Positions 1 to 7,700 of a stretch of DNA of 9,343 nt are shown in pieces. The notes under the pieces are model-generated. The model saw only the letters and a list, made by a program, of their open reading frames with translations. It ran no database searches and was not told the DNA's origin. The position numbers and the translations under genes were made by a program. This DNA comes from Thermodesulfovibrionales bacterium (GTDB lineage Bacteria; Nitrospirota; Thermodesulfovibrionia; Thermodesulfovibrionales; SM23-35): NCBI GenBank assembly GCA_022865525.1, contig JALHSV010000371.1, forward strand, positions 1 through 9,343. Direction: 5' to 3'. Position 1 is the first letter of the stretch. The number at the start of each line of letters is the position of its first letter.

Positions 1-845
1 TCAACCTTGTTGGCGCACTTATGGCGTTGGCGATGTTGACGATAGCCGCTCGCCCAGCCGATGAGGACCATGCCTACGGACATAGTAAGGCCGAATACTT
101 TTCAAGTGGCGTCGAAGGGACGTTGATTCTGATTGCCGCCGGAAGTATCGGCGTAGCAGCTATTCCAAGGCTTATTTCCCCAAAACCACTTGAGCAGATT
201 GGGCTGGGATTGGGGGTTTCGATTGCTGCCTCACTCGTAAACTTGTTTGTCGCGATTGTCTTGCTACGGGCAAGTAAGCACCACGAATCGGTTACTCTTG
301 AAGCCAACGCACAGCACCTGATGACAGATGTGTGGACATCGGCGGGCGTGATCGTCGGTGTCAGCGCGGTAGCACTCACCGGGTGGGAACGACTGGACCC
401 TATTGTAGCATTTCTTGTCGCCGGTAATATCGTCTGGTCGGGGGTACGTATCGTGCGCAAGTCCGCGTTGGGGCTGATGGATACAGCTCTACCGGTTGAG
501 CAGCAAAATACATTACGAAGAGTATTAGAACCGTATATCCAGAATGGAGTACAGTACCACGCGCTTCATACTCGCCAATCTGGAGCGCGACAGTTTGTAT
601 CAGTTCATGTGCTGGTTCCCGGTATATGGACAGTCCAACGCGGTCATCAGCTATTGGAAAGTATAGAAGCTGACATTTCTCATGCGTTGCCGAGCGTTAC
701 AGTGTTTACGCATTTAGAGTCACTAAATGACTCTGCTTCATGGGATGATACGAATTTAGACCGTACGAAAATTCCGCCGATTGAATCTCCAGCAAAGCAT
801 CAACAACAATCATCAGATGAGGATGCCACTCTTCCAAAAAAATGA
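1..845 (+). CDS. Cation diffusion facilitator (CDF) family metal exporter, 5'-truncated by the window edge
   Basis: CDF proteins export divalent metals (Zn, Fe, Co, Cd and others) from the cytoplasm by proton antiport, usually as dimers. The frame is open from base 3, so the start lies upstream; the first in-window ATG (21) falls inside a membrane helix and is not the start. Numbering from that ATG, I see the family loop PADEDHAYGHSKAEYFSSG (12-30), hydrophobic helices near 33-50, 60-82 and 105-140, the HxxxD metal site of TM5 (H99, D103), LMDTALP (152-158), and a cytoplasmic C-terminal domain with VQRGHQLLESIEADI (205-219) and HLESLND (231-237). At the position of the second TM2 metal-site Asp of FieF/YiiP, the codon at 3-5 reads Asn, which as I recall some subfamilies share and which may affect metal choice. 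About 50 N-terminal residues are missing. A hydrophilic tail (about 250-274) extends beyond the usual domain end. Substrate metal cannot be assigned. Confidence 0.93.
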   Translation, partial: NLVGALMALAMLTIAARPADEDHAYGHSKAEYFSSGVEGTLILIAAGSIGVAAIPRLISPKPLEQIGLGLGVSIAASLVNLFVAIVLLRASKHHESVTLEANAQHLMTDVWTSAGVIVGVSAVALTGWERLDPIVAFLVAGNIVWSGVRIVRKSALGLMDTALPVEQQNTLRRVLEPYIQNGVQYHALHTRQSGARQFVSVHVLVPGIWTVQRGHQLLESIEADISHALPSVTVFTHLESLNDSASWDDTNLDRTKIPPIESPAKHQQQSSDEDATLPKK

Positions 846-1270
846 CAACTTATGATCATTATCAATGTTGTTCTCAACCCAGTGGGCTGCTCATCAACCG
901 TTTACACACGACGGTGAACCTTCCTTCCTGTAACAGAGATTTTCACTACAATCCTTCCGGTAGCAGAGTACTCCTGGAAATGAATAGATTAGGCTCAGTA
1001 CAAAAAATTTCCCAAAAAACAATTTGAACAAGAATAAAGTAATAATTCCATTGATATTTAAAGAGAACTTAGGAATATTTATAGTACGCAGATGGCATCT
1101 TTCTTCATCTTATTGTAGTTTTTAGATAAGCTAATCAATGAATTATAGTTCCCCCAGAAGCCCCAAACGGTGGTAAATTTCCACCACAAAAATATCTGAC
1201 CCCGCTCTCCTTTTTATGATTTTGAATGCACAAAGTGCCTGGCCAGTTCCCTTTTATGAGTGATGATATA

Positions 1271-1299
1271 TTGACAATCAAAATTATTGCTGATAATTT
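1271..1299 (+). promoter_or_regulatory. Candidate sigma70-type promoter of the signalling operon
   Basis: A perfect -35 hexamer TTGACA (1271-1276) lies 86 nt before the cyclase start. Two -10 registers are possible. One is TAATTT (1294-1299) at the optimal 17-nt spacing, with an upstream TG (extended -10). The other is GATAAT (1292-1297) at a short 15-nt spacing. The surroundings are AT-rich as expected. No operator or riboswitch is recognised. It would serve the whole 1362-8016 unit, since the downstream genes have almost no intergenic room. Confidence 0.5.
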
Positions 1300-1350
1300 A
1301 GAAACAGTCGTATTTTATAAAGGGATAGCATTATGAAAAAGCTGTAGTTT

Positions 1351-1356
1351 GGGGGG
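1351..1356 (+). promoter_or_regulatory. Ribosome binding site deciding the TTG start of the cyclase
   Basis: A run of six G lies 5 nt before the TTG at 1362. No in-frame ATG or GTG exists between the preceding in-frame stop (TAG, 1326-1328) and the FHA domain except GTA/GTT-type sense codons. TTG is therefore the only start that keeps the FHA N-terminus intact. Confidence 0.6.
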
Positions 1357-1361
1357 ATTCA

Positions 1362-3053
1362 TTGTCTTCTATTGCTCACTTGACCATTATAGAAGGAGAA
1401 AAAGAAGGCCAAGTCAATTCTATTCTTAGCTCCCCATTCAAAATTGGCAGAATGTCTGATAATGACATTGTTTTTCAAGACAAAAATATTTCCAGATATC
1501 ACGCTGAGATACTGATAAAGCAGGATGCATATATTCTTAAGGACCTTGGAAGTCACAATGGTGTATTGGTAAATGATATAAAGGTCTTCAGCGTTAACCT
1601 TAAATCTGGTGATAAAGTCACCATTGGCAACAACACCCTTCTTTTTGATTATGAAAAAGAAGATATATTTTCAGAAAATGATACAACAGACACCACAACC
1701 ATAAAACCCGCACGAGATATTTTAAAAGAGGTTATTGAAGAAAAGGGCAATGATCATATTGCTGATCTTCCCAAGAGACAAAATATTCTCACTGCCCTCT
1801 ACCAGTTAAGCAAAAGCATTCTCCGAGAATCCGAAATCGGATCCATATTCAATCTGACCGTCGATATAATTCTCAAAAATATAGAGGCTGAACGAATATA
1901 TATCCTCATGAAAGATAAGGAATCAAACGATGTAAAACCTTTGCTTATCAGTGACATTTATACAAGGATAGGCCAGCATCTACTTAGTGCCAAATTAGTG
2001 ACAGAGCATCAGATACAGGAGGCTCTTTCCCTCCAGAAAAAAGATGGGGGAAGATTCGGAACAAAACTGGTAGAACTCGGATACATAACTGAGGAAACAT
2101 TAAACACATTTCTCAGCAAACAGTCAAGTAAAGAGAATAAATTAATGTTGAGCAGATCGGTAATTAACCGGGTCATGAATGAAGAGATCGCCCTGTTGGT
2201 GGCTGATGCAAAAAGAGATTCGCGATTCACCGAATCCAAAAGTATTTTTCTCTATGGCATTCGTTCTGCTATGTGTGTCCCTTTGCTTGGGCTTGAGCAT
2301 GTGGCTGGTGCTATATATGTGGATAACCTTAATGCAGACAAACAGTTTACTCACGATGAACTTGCCCTGCTTACCACTATTGGGAATCTGGCTGCTATTA
2401 GCATTGAAGGGGCCAATTTGAGAGATAAAATACGCAGTGAACGTGAGGCGAGGCAATGTCTCATGAGATACCATTCTCCGCAAATCGTTGAAGAAATAAT
2501 CAAGGGTAGAGGAATATGTGATGTAAACGAAAGGATGATAACAGTCCTCTTCGTAGATATAAAGAATTTTACTCGACTTTCGGAAGAACTCGGTCCGATG
2601 GATACAGCGACGCTTCTGAATGAATATTTCGATATCATCATTGATGAGGTTTTCCGATATAAGGGGAGCATTGACAAGTTTATCGGAGACGCTGTAATGG
2701 CAATATTTGGGAGTCCATTGCAAACCACTGATTATACTGAGATGTCAGTGAGGGCAGCGATTGAAATACAGAAAAGGATTCAGAAGCTGAATAAATATGC
2801 CATCAGAATAGGAATCAATACGGGAACAGCGGTTATTGGCAATATTGGTTCCTCAAAAAGAATGGAATATACAGCGATAGGCGACACCGTTAATATTGCT
2901 TCTCGTTTAGAGAAAATGGCTGGAGAAGGGAAAATTTACATAGGAGAGACGACCTATATCCACATAAAAGATATGTTTCATACGCGGCCTGTTGGAATCC
3001 AGAAGGTAAAAGGCAAGATGACAGAAGTAGATGTGTATGAGGTGTTGATATGA
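1362..3053 (+). CDS. FHA-GAF-class III (IIIb-type) adenylate cyclase with an MshEN-like insert in the GAF domain
   Basis: This is a soluble 563-residue protein predicted to make cAMP from ATP; I see no signal peptide or membrane span. The FHA domain (about 8-96) has the phosphopeptide-binding signature: IGR (28-30), S44-R45-x-H47 and N66-G67. A linker (100-138) leads to a GAF domain in two halves, about 139-198 and 260-355, the second with SALCVPL-type and GAIYVDN strands. Between them lie two tandem 24-residue MshEN-like motifs (202-225 and 231-254). The C-terminal cyclase domain (about 385-563) has the metal Asp residues D399 (FVDIKNFT) and D443 (IGDAVMAIFG), substrate-specifying K439 and T504, and transition-state N511 and R515. 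The Lys/Thr pair is the class IIIb pattern. All catalytic residues are present, so activity is expected. It is the first gene of an operon with the Ser/Thr kinase. FHA domains bind phosphothreonine, so the kinase is a natural partner (inferred). The start is TTG. Confidence 0.93.
   Translation: MSSIAHLTIIEGEKEGQVNSILSSPFKIGRMSDNDIVFQDKNISRYHAEILIKQDAYILKDLGSHNGVLVNDIKVFSVNLKSGDKVTIGNNTLLFDYEKEDIFSENDTTDTTTIKPARDILKEVIEEKGNDHIADLPKRQNILTALYQLSKSILRESEIGSIFNLTVDIILKNIEAERIYILMKDKESNDVKPLLISDIYTRIGQHLLSAKLVTEHQIQEALSLQKKDGGRFGTKLVELGYITEETLNTFLSKQSSKENKLMLSRSVINRVMNEEIALLVADAKRDSRFTESKSIFLYGIRSAMCVPLLGLEHVAGAIYVDNLNADKQFTHDELALLTTIGNLAAISIEGANLRDKIRSEREARQCLMRYHSPQIVEEIIKGRGICDVNERMITVLFVDIKNFTRLSEELGPMDTATLLNEYFDIIIDEVFRYKGSIDKFIGDAVMAIFGSPLQTTDYTEMSVRAAIEIQKRIQKLNKYAIRIGINTGTAVIGNIGSSKRMEYTAIGDTVNIASRLEKMAGEGKIYIGETTYIHIKDMFHTRPVGIQKVKGKMTEVDVYEVLI
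1965..2123 (+). other. MshEN-like tandem motif (candidate c-di-GMP-binding module) inside the cyclase gene
   Basis: This encodes residues 202-254 of the cyclase. Motif 1 begins R202-I-G204, continues with L207-L208 and ends A220-L-S-L-Q225. Motif 2 begins R231-F-G233, continues with L236-V237, has G240 and ends at Q254. Each motif is 24 residues and the spacer (KKDGG, 226-230) is 5. Known MshEN/GspE-N modules show the pattern RLGxxLVxxG...L...LxxQ twice with a 5-residue spacer. Motif 1 has Lys (K211) where the conserved Gly is expected, and motif 2 lacks Ala in the ALxxQ part. Binding is not proven. Confidence 0.7.
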
Positions 3054-3085
3054 ATCGTGCCATTACAACAGTGAGTGACGTGTAA
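3050..3085 (+). other. Eleven-residue mini-ORF bridging cyclase and kinase, possible re-initiation leader
   Basis: The ATG at 3050 overlaps the cyclase stop (ATGA) and follows GAGG (3039-3042) by 7 nt, a better ribosome site than the kinase's own. The frame reads MNRAITTVSDV and stops at TAA 3083-3085, two codons before the kinase ATG (3092) and in the same frame as the kinase. It may keep ribosomes on the message so that they re-initiate at the kinase. It may instead be a former N-terminal extension cut off by a stop. Confidence 0.35.
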
Positions 3086-3091
3086 ACAGTT

Positions 3092-4741
3092 ATGGAACGT
3101 TTCGGCCAATATATTTTGCTCGAAAAGGTTGCCTCTGGAGGGATGGCAGAGCTTTTTAAAGCAAAAAAGCTCGGGATAGAGGGGTTTGAACGGTTGCTTG
3201 CAATAAAGAGGATCCTGCCTCACCTCTCCTCAGATGATGAATTCATTGAGATGTTCATAGCTGAAGCAAAACTTATTGCACGTTTAAGCCATAAGAATAT
3301 TGCACAGGTCTACGATTTCGGGAAGACGGATCAAAACTATTTTATTGCAATGGAATATATAAGGGGGAAGGATCTAAAAGCCATCCAAAAAAGGTGTGAG
3401 GAACGAAATATCAAATTACCACTATCCCTCGCAGTATTTATTGCTAAAGAGGCTGCAGCTGCCCTGAGTTACGCCCACAGCCAAAAAGATTCCGCGGGGA
3501 AAAACCTTAATATTATTCACCGGGACGTCAGTCCTCAAAATATCCTTATATCTTACGAGGGCGAAGTAAAGGTCGTCGATTTCGGAATTGCAAAAGCCAC
3601 TACGCATGCTAAGACAACAACAGGTCTGTTGAAAGGAAAACTGGCTTATATGTCTCCTGAGCAGGCATGGGGAAAAACTATTGATCAAAGGTCAGATATA
3701 TTTTCATTGGGTATCGTACTGTATGAGATGTTAACAGGCCAGAGACTCTTTAAGGGAGATACTGAAATAAATACGCTCGAAAGAGTCAGGGAAGCAAAGA
3801 TTGAAGCCCTTCCGTCGTTCATCAATGCCGATGTCCCTCCTGACCTTGAGGCAGAGACATTAAAGGCACTGAAAAAAGAAGTTGCGGAACGTTACCAGTT
3901 AGCTTCAGATATGGAAGCTGAACTTGGAGATACATTGTTTAAACTGCTTTCAGTTGATCCGTCTCATATTCTCAGGCGGTTTATGAAGGATTTATTTAGG
4001 GCCGAAATTGAGGAAGAGCAGAAGGCCGAGATACAAGAAGAGACAGTAAGTATCCAGTATAAACAGGAGCATACGCCCTTGCCTCGGCAGAGAGAAGAGC
4101 AAAAATCATCGCCTGCACGAACGATATATCCTTATATAATTACCATTTCCCTTGCACTTGTAATCATCGTGGCAACTATTCTCTTTTGGCCACGTGCAGA
4201 TGAAAAGGCGAATGTTCAGGTCCTTCAACAGCCCCCCGCTCATAAGACGGAACAGATTCCCGTTGAGTCAAAACCCAAACAACAGGAGAGTATGATTGAA
4301 AAGGTAGTTGAAGAAGAAAGCTATGGAAGCTTAACGGTTAGTACAATACCATGGGCAAATATTTTTATCAACGGGAAAAACTATGGGACAACACCGATCA
4401 CATTGGATACTTTAAAGGCCGGTTTATACAGTGTCAGACTTGAAAACCCAAAATTTCCTGACTGGGAGACAAAAGTTACTATTGCGAAAGGAAAAACGAC
4501 AAAGATTGCACATAAGTTTAGTGGGTTTGGTACTCTAATTGTCAATGCTACGCCATGGGGCAGAGTTTTTCTGGACGGCAGCTTGATAGGTCAGACACCC
4601 CTAACCCTCGATAAAATACCTACACGGAAACATGAGATTAAAGTCAGCAAAGAAGGCTATGAGGATTTCATCAAGACATTCACTATGAAAGAAGGCGAGA
4701 CCGAACGCATCAGCGTTCGGCTCAATAAGGAGAGCGAATAA
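3092..4741 (+). CDS. Transmembrane Ser/Thr protein kinase (Hanks type) with two C-terminal PEGA domains
   Basis: A 549-residue predicted membrane kinase that transfers ATP phosphate to Ser/Thr of partner proteins. The cytoplasmic kinase domain (about 7-285) is complete: Gly-rich loop VASGGMAE (13-20), VAIK-type Lys K39, helix-C E58, catalytic loop H143-R144-D145 with N150, D163-F164-G165, a Thr-rich activation loop (T175-T177), SPE (188-190) and DQRSDIFSLGIVLYEMLTG (198-216). After an acidic, Gln-rich juxtamembrane stretch there is one hydrophobic span (about 345-366). Two PEGA domains follow outside the membrane (about 411-477 and 479-545), each with the pattern TPWxxxFxxGxxxGxTPxTL. PEGA domains are small beta-folds of envelope and surface proteins. 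The start at 3092 is chosen because family members begin at this MERFGQY-like sequence, though it has no clear Shine-Dalgarno. It lies 38 nt after the cyclase, and its stop overlaps the next ATG. Target proteins are unknown. No PP2C phosphatase gene is in the window. Confidence 0.95.
   Translation: MERFGQYILLEKVASGGMAELFKAKKLGIEGFERLLAIKRILPHLSSDDEFIEMFIAEAKLIARLSHKNIAQVYDFGKTDQNYFIAMEYIRGKDLKAIQKRCEERNIKLPLSLAVFIAKEAAAALSYAHSQKDSAGKNLNIIHRDVSPQNILISYEGEVKVVDFGIAKATTHAKTTTGLLKGKLAYMSPEQAWGKTIDQRSDIFSLGIVLYEMLTGQRLFKGDTEINTLERVREAKIEALPSFINADVPPDLEAETLKALKKEVAERYQLASDMEAELGDTLFKLLSVDPSHILRRFMKDLFRAEIEEEQKAEIQEETVSIQYKQEHTPLPRQREEQKSSPARTIYPYIITISLALVIIVATILFWPRADEKANVQVLQQPPAHKTEQIPVESKPKQQESMIEKVVEEESYGSLTVSTIPWANIFINGKNYGTTPITLDTLKAGLYSVRLENPKFPDWETKVTIAKGKTTKIAHKFSGFGTLIVNATPWGRVFLDGSLIGQTPLTLDKIPTRKHEIKVSKEGYEDFIKTFTMKEGETERISVRLNKESE
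4701..4720 (+). repeat. Perfect 8-bp inverted repeat (hairpin) just before the third gene's ribosome site
   Basis: CCGAACGC (4701-4708) and GCGTTCGG (4713-4720) pair perfectly around a 4-nt loop, within the last codons of the kinase. It ends 6 nt before the AAGGAG site of the next gene. No T-run follows, so it is not an intrinsic terminator. It could stabilise the message or tune coupling between kinase and secreted protein. It could also be chance in coding sequence. Confidence 0.5.
4727..4732 (+). promoter_or_regulatory. Shine-Dalgarno AAGGAG for the PEGA/FN3 protein
   Basis: AAGGAG lies 8 nt before the ATG at 4741, inside the kinase's final codons. It supports 4741 over the internal ATG at 4810 (residue 24). 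Starting at 4810 would leave a signal peptide without a basic N-terminal region. Confidence 0.75.
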
Positions 4742-7700
4742 TGTTTACTCGAAAGAATATCATCCGCACAATATCCCGGGTTCAGAGAGTCTCACTCTTT
4801 GGGGGTATCATGTGTATCATCTGTTTTCTCAATCCTCAATCAGTATGTGCGGGAGATGTTTCAGAGACTTTGGGGAAATGCATTGCTCTTTATGAAAAAG
4901 GAGATTTCAATAAAGCAATCCATGAACTAAAAAACGTTATTCGTGAACTTGAGCTGACATCGGTTGATAAAGCAAGAAACGAAGAACTCCACAATTCAAA
5001 TCTCTATCTCGGATTGAGTTATCTGGGGAAAGGTCAAGAAAGTCTTGCAAGGGGAGCCTTTAAAAAAGCAATAGCAGCAGCCCCGGACAAGACGCTTGAC
5101 CCTGAACTATTCCCGCCCAAAGTGATATCACTGTATCATGAGGTCATTTCACAAAGCCTTTCAAATCTGAGTGTGCAATCGAATATCCATGGTGCAGAGG
5201 TGTTTATAGAGGACACGAAGAAAGGCAATACCCCCCTTGTAATTCATAATCTTCCGCCCGGTACGTATACCGTAAGGGTCACTGCAACAGGACAAGATAT
5301 TGTAAGAATGGTTACGCTCGAACCAGGTAAGAATACGGATATATCAGCTCAGTTTCAGAACACAGGCTCACTACATATCACATCCGATCCGTCAGCAGCA
5401 ACCGTCTATCTCGGTGGCAAAGCAATTGGTACAACACCCCTGTTCATAAAAGATTTCGCTCCTGGTGAATATCTGATTGCCGTGTCAAAAGAGAAATATA
5501 ATGAACTGAAAAAACCGATTATGGTAAAAGCAAATGAGACTGCAGATGCACTTTTCACTTTACTGCCGGTCACTTACTTAGTAAGGATCTTCTCTGAGCC
5601 AGAGAATTCAGAGGTTTTCTGGGATGGAAAAGCGAAAGGTATAACCCCTGTCACCATCGAGAATGTATCTTCCGGAGTGCATATGCTACGGGTCGTAAAA
5701 GCCGACCACGATGCGGTCCTGGATTCTCTTGATGTCCAAACTCCCCTGACAGAGAAAACATACACCCTTGTTCCACATAAGGGGAGTCTTTCTATTAAAA
5801 CTGAGCCTTCCGGTGTCGAGGTAATCATGAATGATAAGAAGGCGGGATTAACTCCCCTAAGTATCGCGGAATTACCCGTGAGGCAGTATACCGTTACCCT
5901 GAAAAAAGACGGTTATTTAGAGAAAAAAATTACCGTAGACATTCTGAGAGATAAAACAGCAGAGATTACAGAGAATCTCACGCAGGTTGATACTCAGCTG
6001 CCAACTATTATATTCGAACCTCCTGCAAAGTTCGTAAAGGAAAACAATAATCTTATAAAAGCGCATATTTCAGACAATCAATCAGTGAGGGAAGCTTTCG
6101 TAATGGTGAGAGCAGAAGGCATGACGAACTTCCGAAGGGTTGATATGGCTCTTTCGGGAAAGGTTAAAAACATGTATGAAGCAGTTGTCCCTGACCCTTA
6201 CCTGAAAAAGGATTCGGTATTTGAATATTATCTCTCTGCCTGTGACGCACAGAATAATTGCAAAACAGCAGGGAGTAAAGACTCTCCACATAAAATAAGG
6301 GTAACCAGTCTCGAGCCCTATACGGAAGGATTTATCCTTGATGCAAGTGGCTATGGAGACGATGTGCACGTAACGATTTCTCTCGGCTCGTTAGATGGTC
6401 TGCAAAAAGGTGATAAATATATAGTGTTCAGGGCCGGAAGAGAATTAAGGGATCCGAAAACCAATGATCTCTTGCAGATAGAAGAGAGCTTTATCGGAAC
6501 TATTGCAGTGAAAGAACTCATGCCTCATACCGCCTCTGCAAAGGTCCCGAGTGCTGTTAAATCCATTGCCAGGAATGACAGGATAAGAAAAGTTCCTGCT
6601 GCGCCATCAGACGGATCATTAGAAGGTGATTATGCCACAAAAGTTGTCTTACGATGGGCTCCAAACCATGAACCCGAAGTCGAGGGATATCGAATCTACA
6701 GAAGTTCCACGGCTGCTGGAAGCTATCAAAAAATAGGAGAGATAAGCGGAAGAGATAATATCGTTTATGAAGATACTGATGACATGAGGGAAGGTTTGAG
6801 CTTTTACTATAGAATAACTGCCTTCAATATTTTAAGAAATGAGAGCCTGATGTCTGAGCCTGTCATTGGAAAGACAAAAAAGGTTGGACCGCCACCTAAA
6901 AATCTAAGATCTGAGGGGGTGCGAGTCCGTGAGGTAGTTCTGAGTTGGGACATCATGAAACATGATCCTGACATAAAGAGTTATGTCATATACAGATCAA
7001 ATGCAGGAGATGGTGAATTCAGGGAAATTGCGCGGGAGGACAGTGACACCGGAACATATACTGACAGAAAAGATTTTGAGGATGGGAAACCCTATTTTTA
7101 CAAAATAGCGGTAAGAAGCAGACATGGCTCAACAGGTGAGCTATCATCTGCAGTGGAGGCAAGAACAAAGGACGCCCCGGCACCGCCGCAGAAAATTACC
7201 GCCGCAAGCGGATTAGCGCGAATGGTAAAAGTCCAATGGGACAAACATGCTGACACTGATGTTGTCGGATATGTTGTGTATCGAAATCTTAAAGAGGCCA
7301 ATGCCTTTACAAAAATCGGTAAGACTGAAAAAACTGAATTCCTGGATAAAGAATTATCGGATGGGGTTATTTATTCTTACAAGTTATCAAGTTGTTATTC
7401 CGTGAGGGGTGATGAAATCATCGGTCCGCAGTCTCAACCTGTTTCAGCAACAACGAAACAGAGGCCAAAGGCCCCTGCACAAGTCTCTGCTGAAAGTGGA
7501 CATGCAAGGAAGACCGTTCTCAAGTGGACCAAAAATGATGATATAGATATAACTGAATACTGGGTTTACAGGGGGAAAGAGGCAGGGCTTGATCGTGATC
7601 CATTTACGAAGGTACCAGGTAACTTAAATACATTCATAGATGAGAATCTAAATAATAATACTAAATATTATTATGCTATAAAAGCAGTCGATATTGACGG

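Larger units (their letters stand above)
846..1361. other. 516-nt intergenic region with no convincing gene
   Basis: This stretch separates the CDF gene from the signalling operon. It becomes AT-rich after about 1020. Visible structure: an imperfect inverted repeat ACCGT/ACGGT (897-901 and 911-915) without a T-run, so it is a poor terminator; a GGTGG/CCACC hairpin (1169-1185); the string GGGGTCAGAT on the minus strand (1194-1203); the 8-nt palindrome CTGGCCAG (1239-1246); and a sigma70-like promoter (1271-1299). A 61-codon frame at 842-1027 overlaps the CDF stop as ATGA, but has no Shine-Dalgarno and no recognisable protein character, so I do not call it. A four-codon minigene (ATG AAA AAG CTG TAG, 1333-1347) sits 7 nt after AGGGA and just before the cyclase start. 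Confidence 0.7.

Noticed and set aside
897..915. ACCGT/ACGGT inverted repeat after the CDF gene as terminator
   Set aside because: Only 5 bp with a 9-nt loop, and no T-run follows.
842..1027. 61-codon ORF overlapping the CDF stop as ATGA
   Set aside because: No Shine-Dalgarno, no recognisable domain, low-complexity unbiased composition, and it lies in a region without other coding signs. The overlap is probably chance.
2142..2728. Long antisense frames across the cyclase gene
   Set aside because: They are shadows of a gene with clear GAF/cyclase motifs on the + strand. No family features and no ribosome sites.
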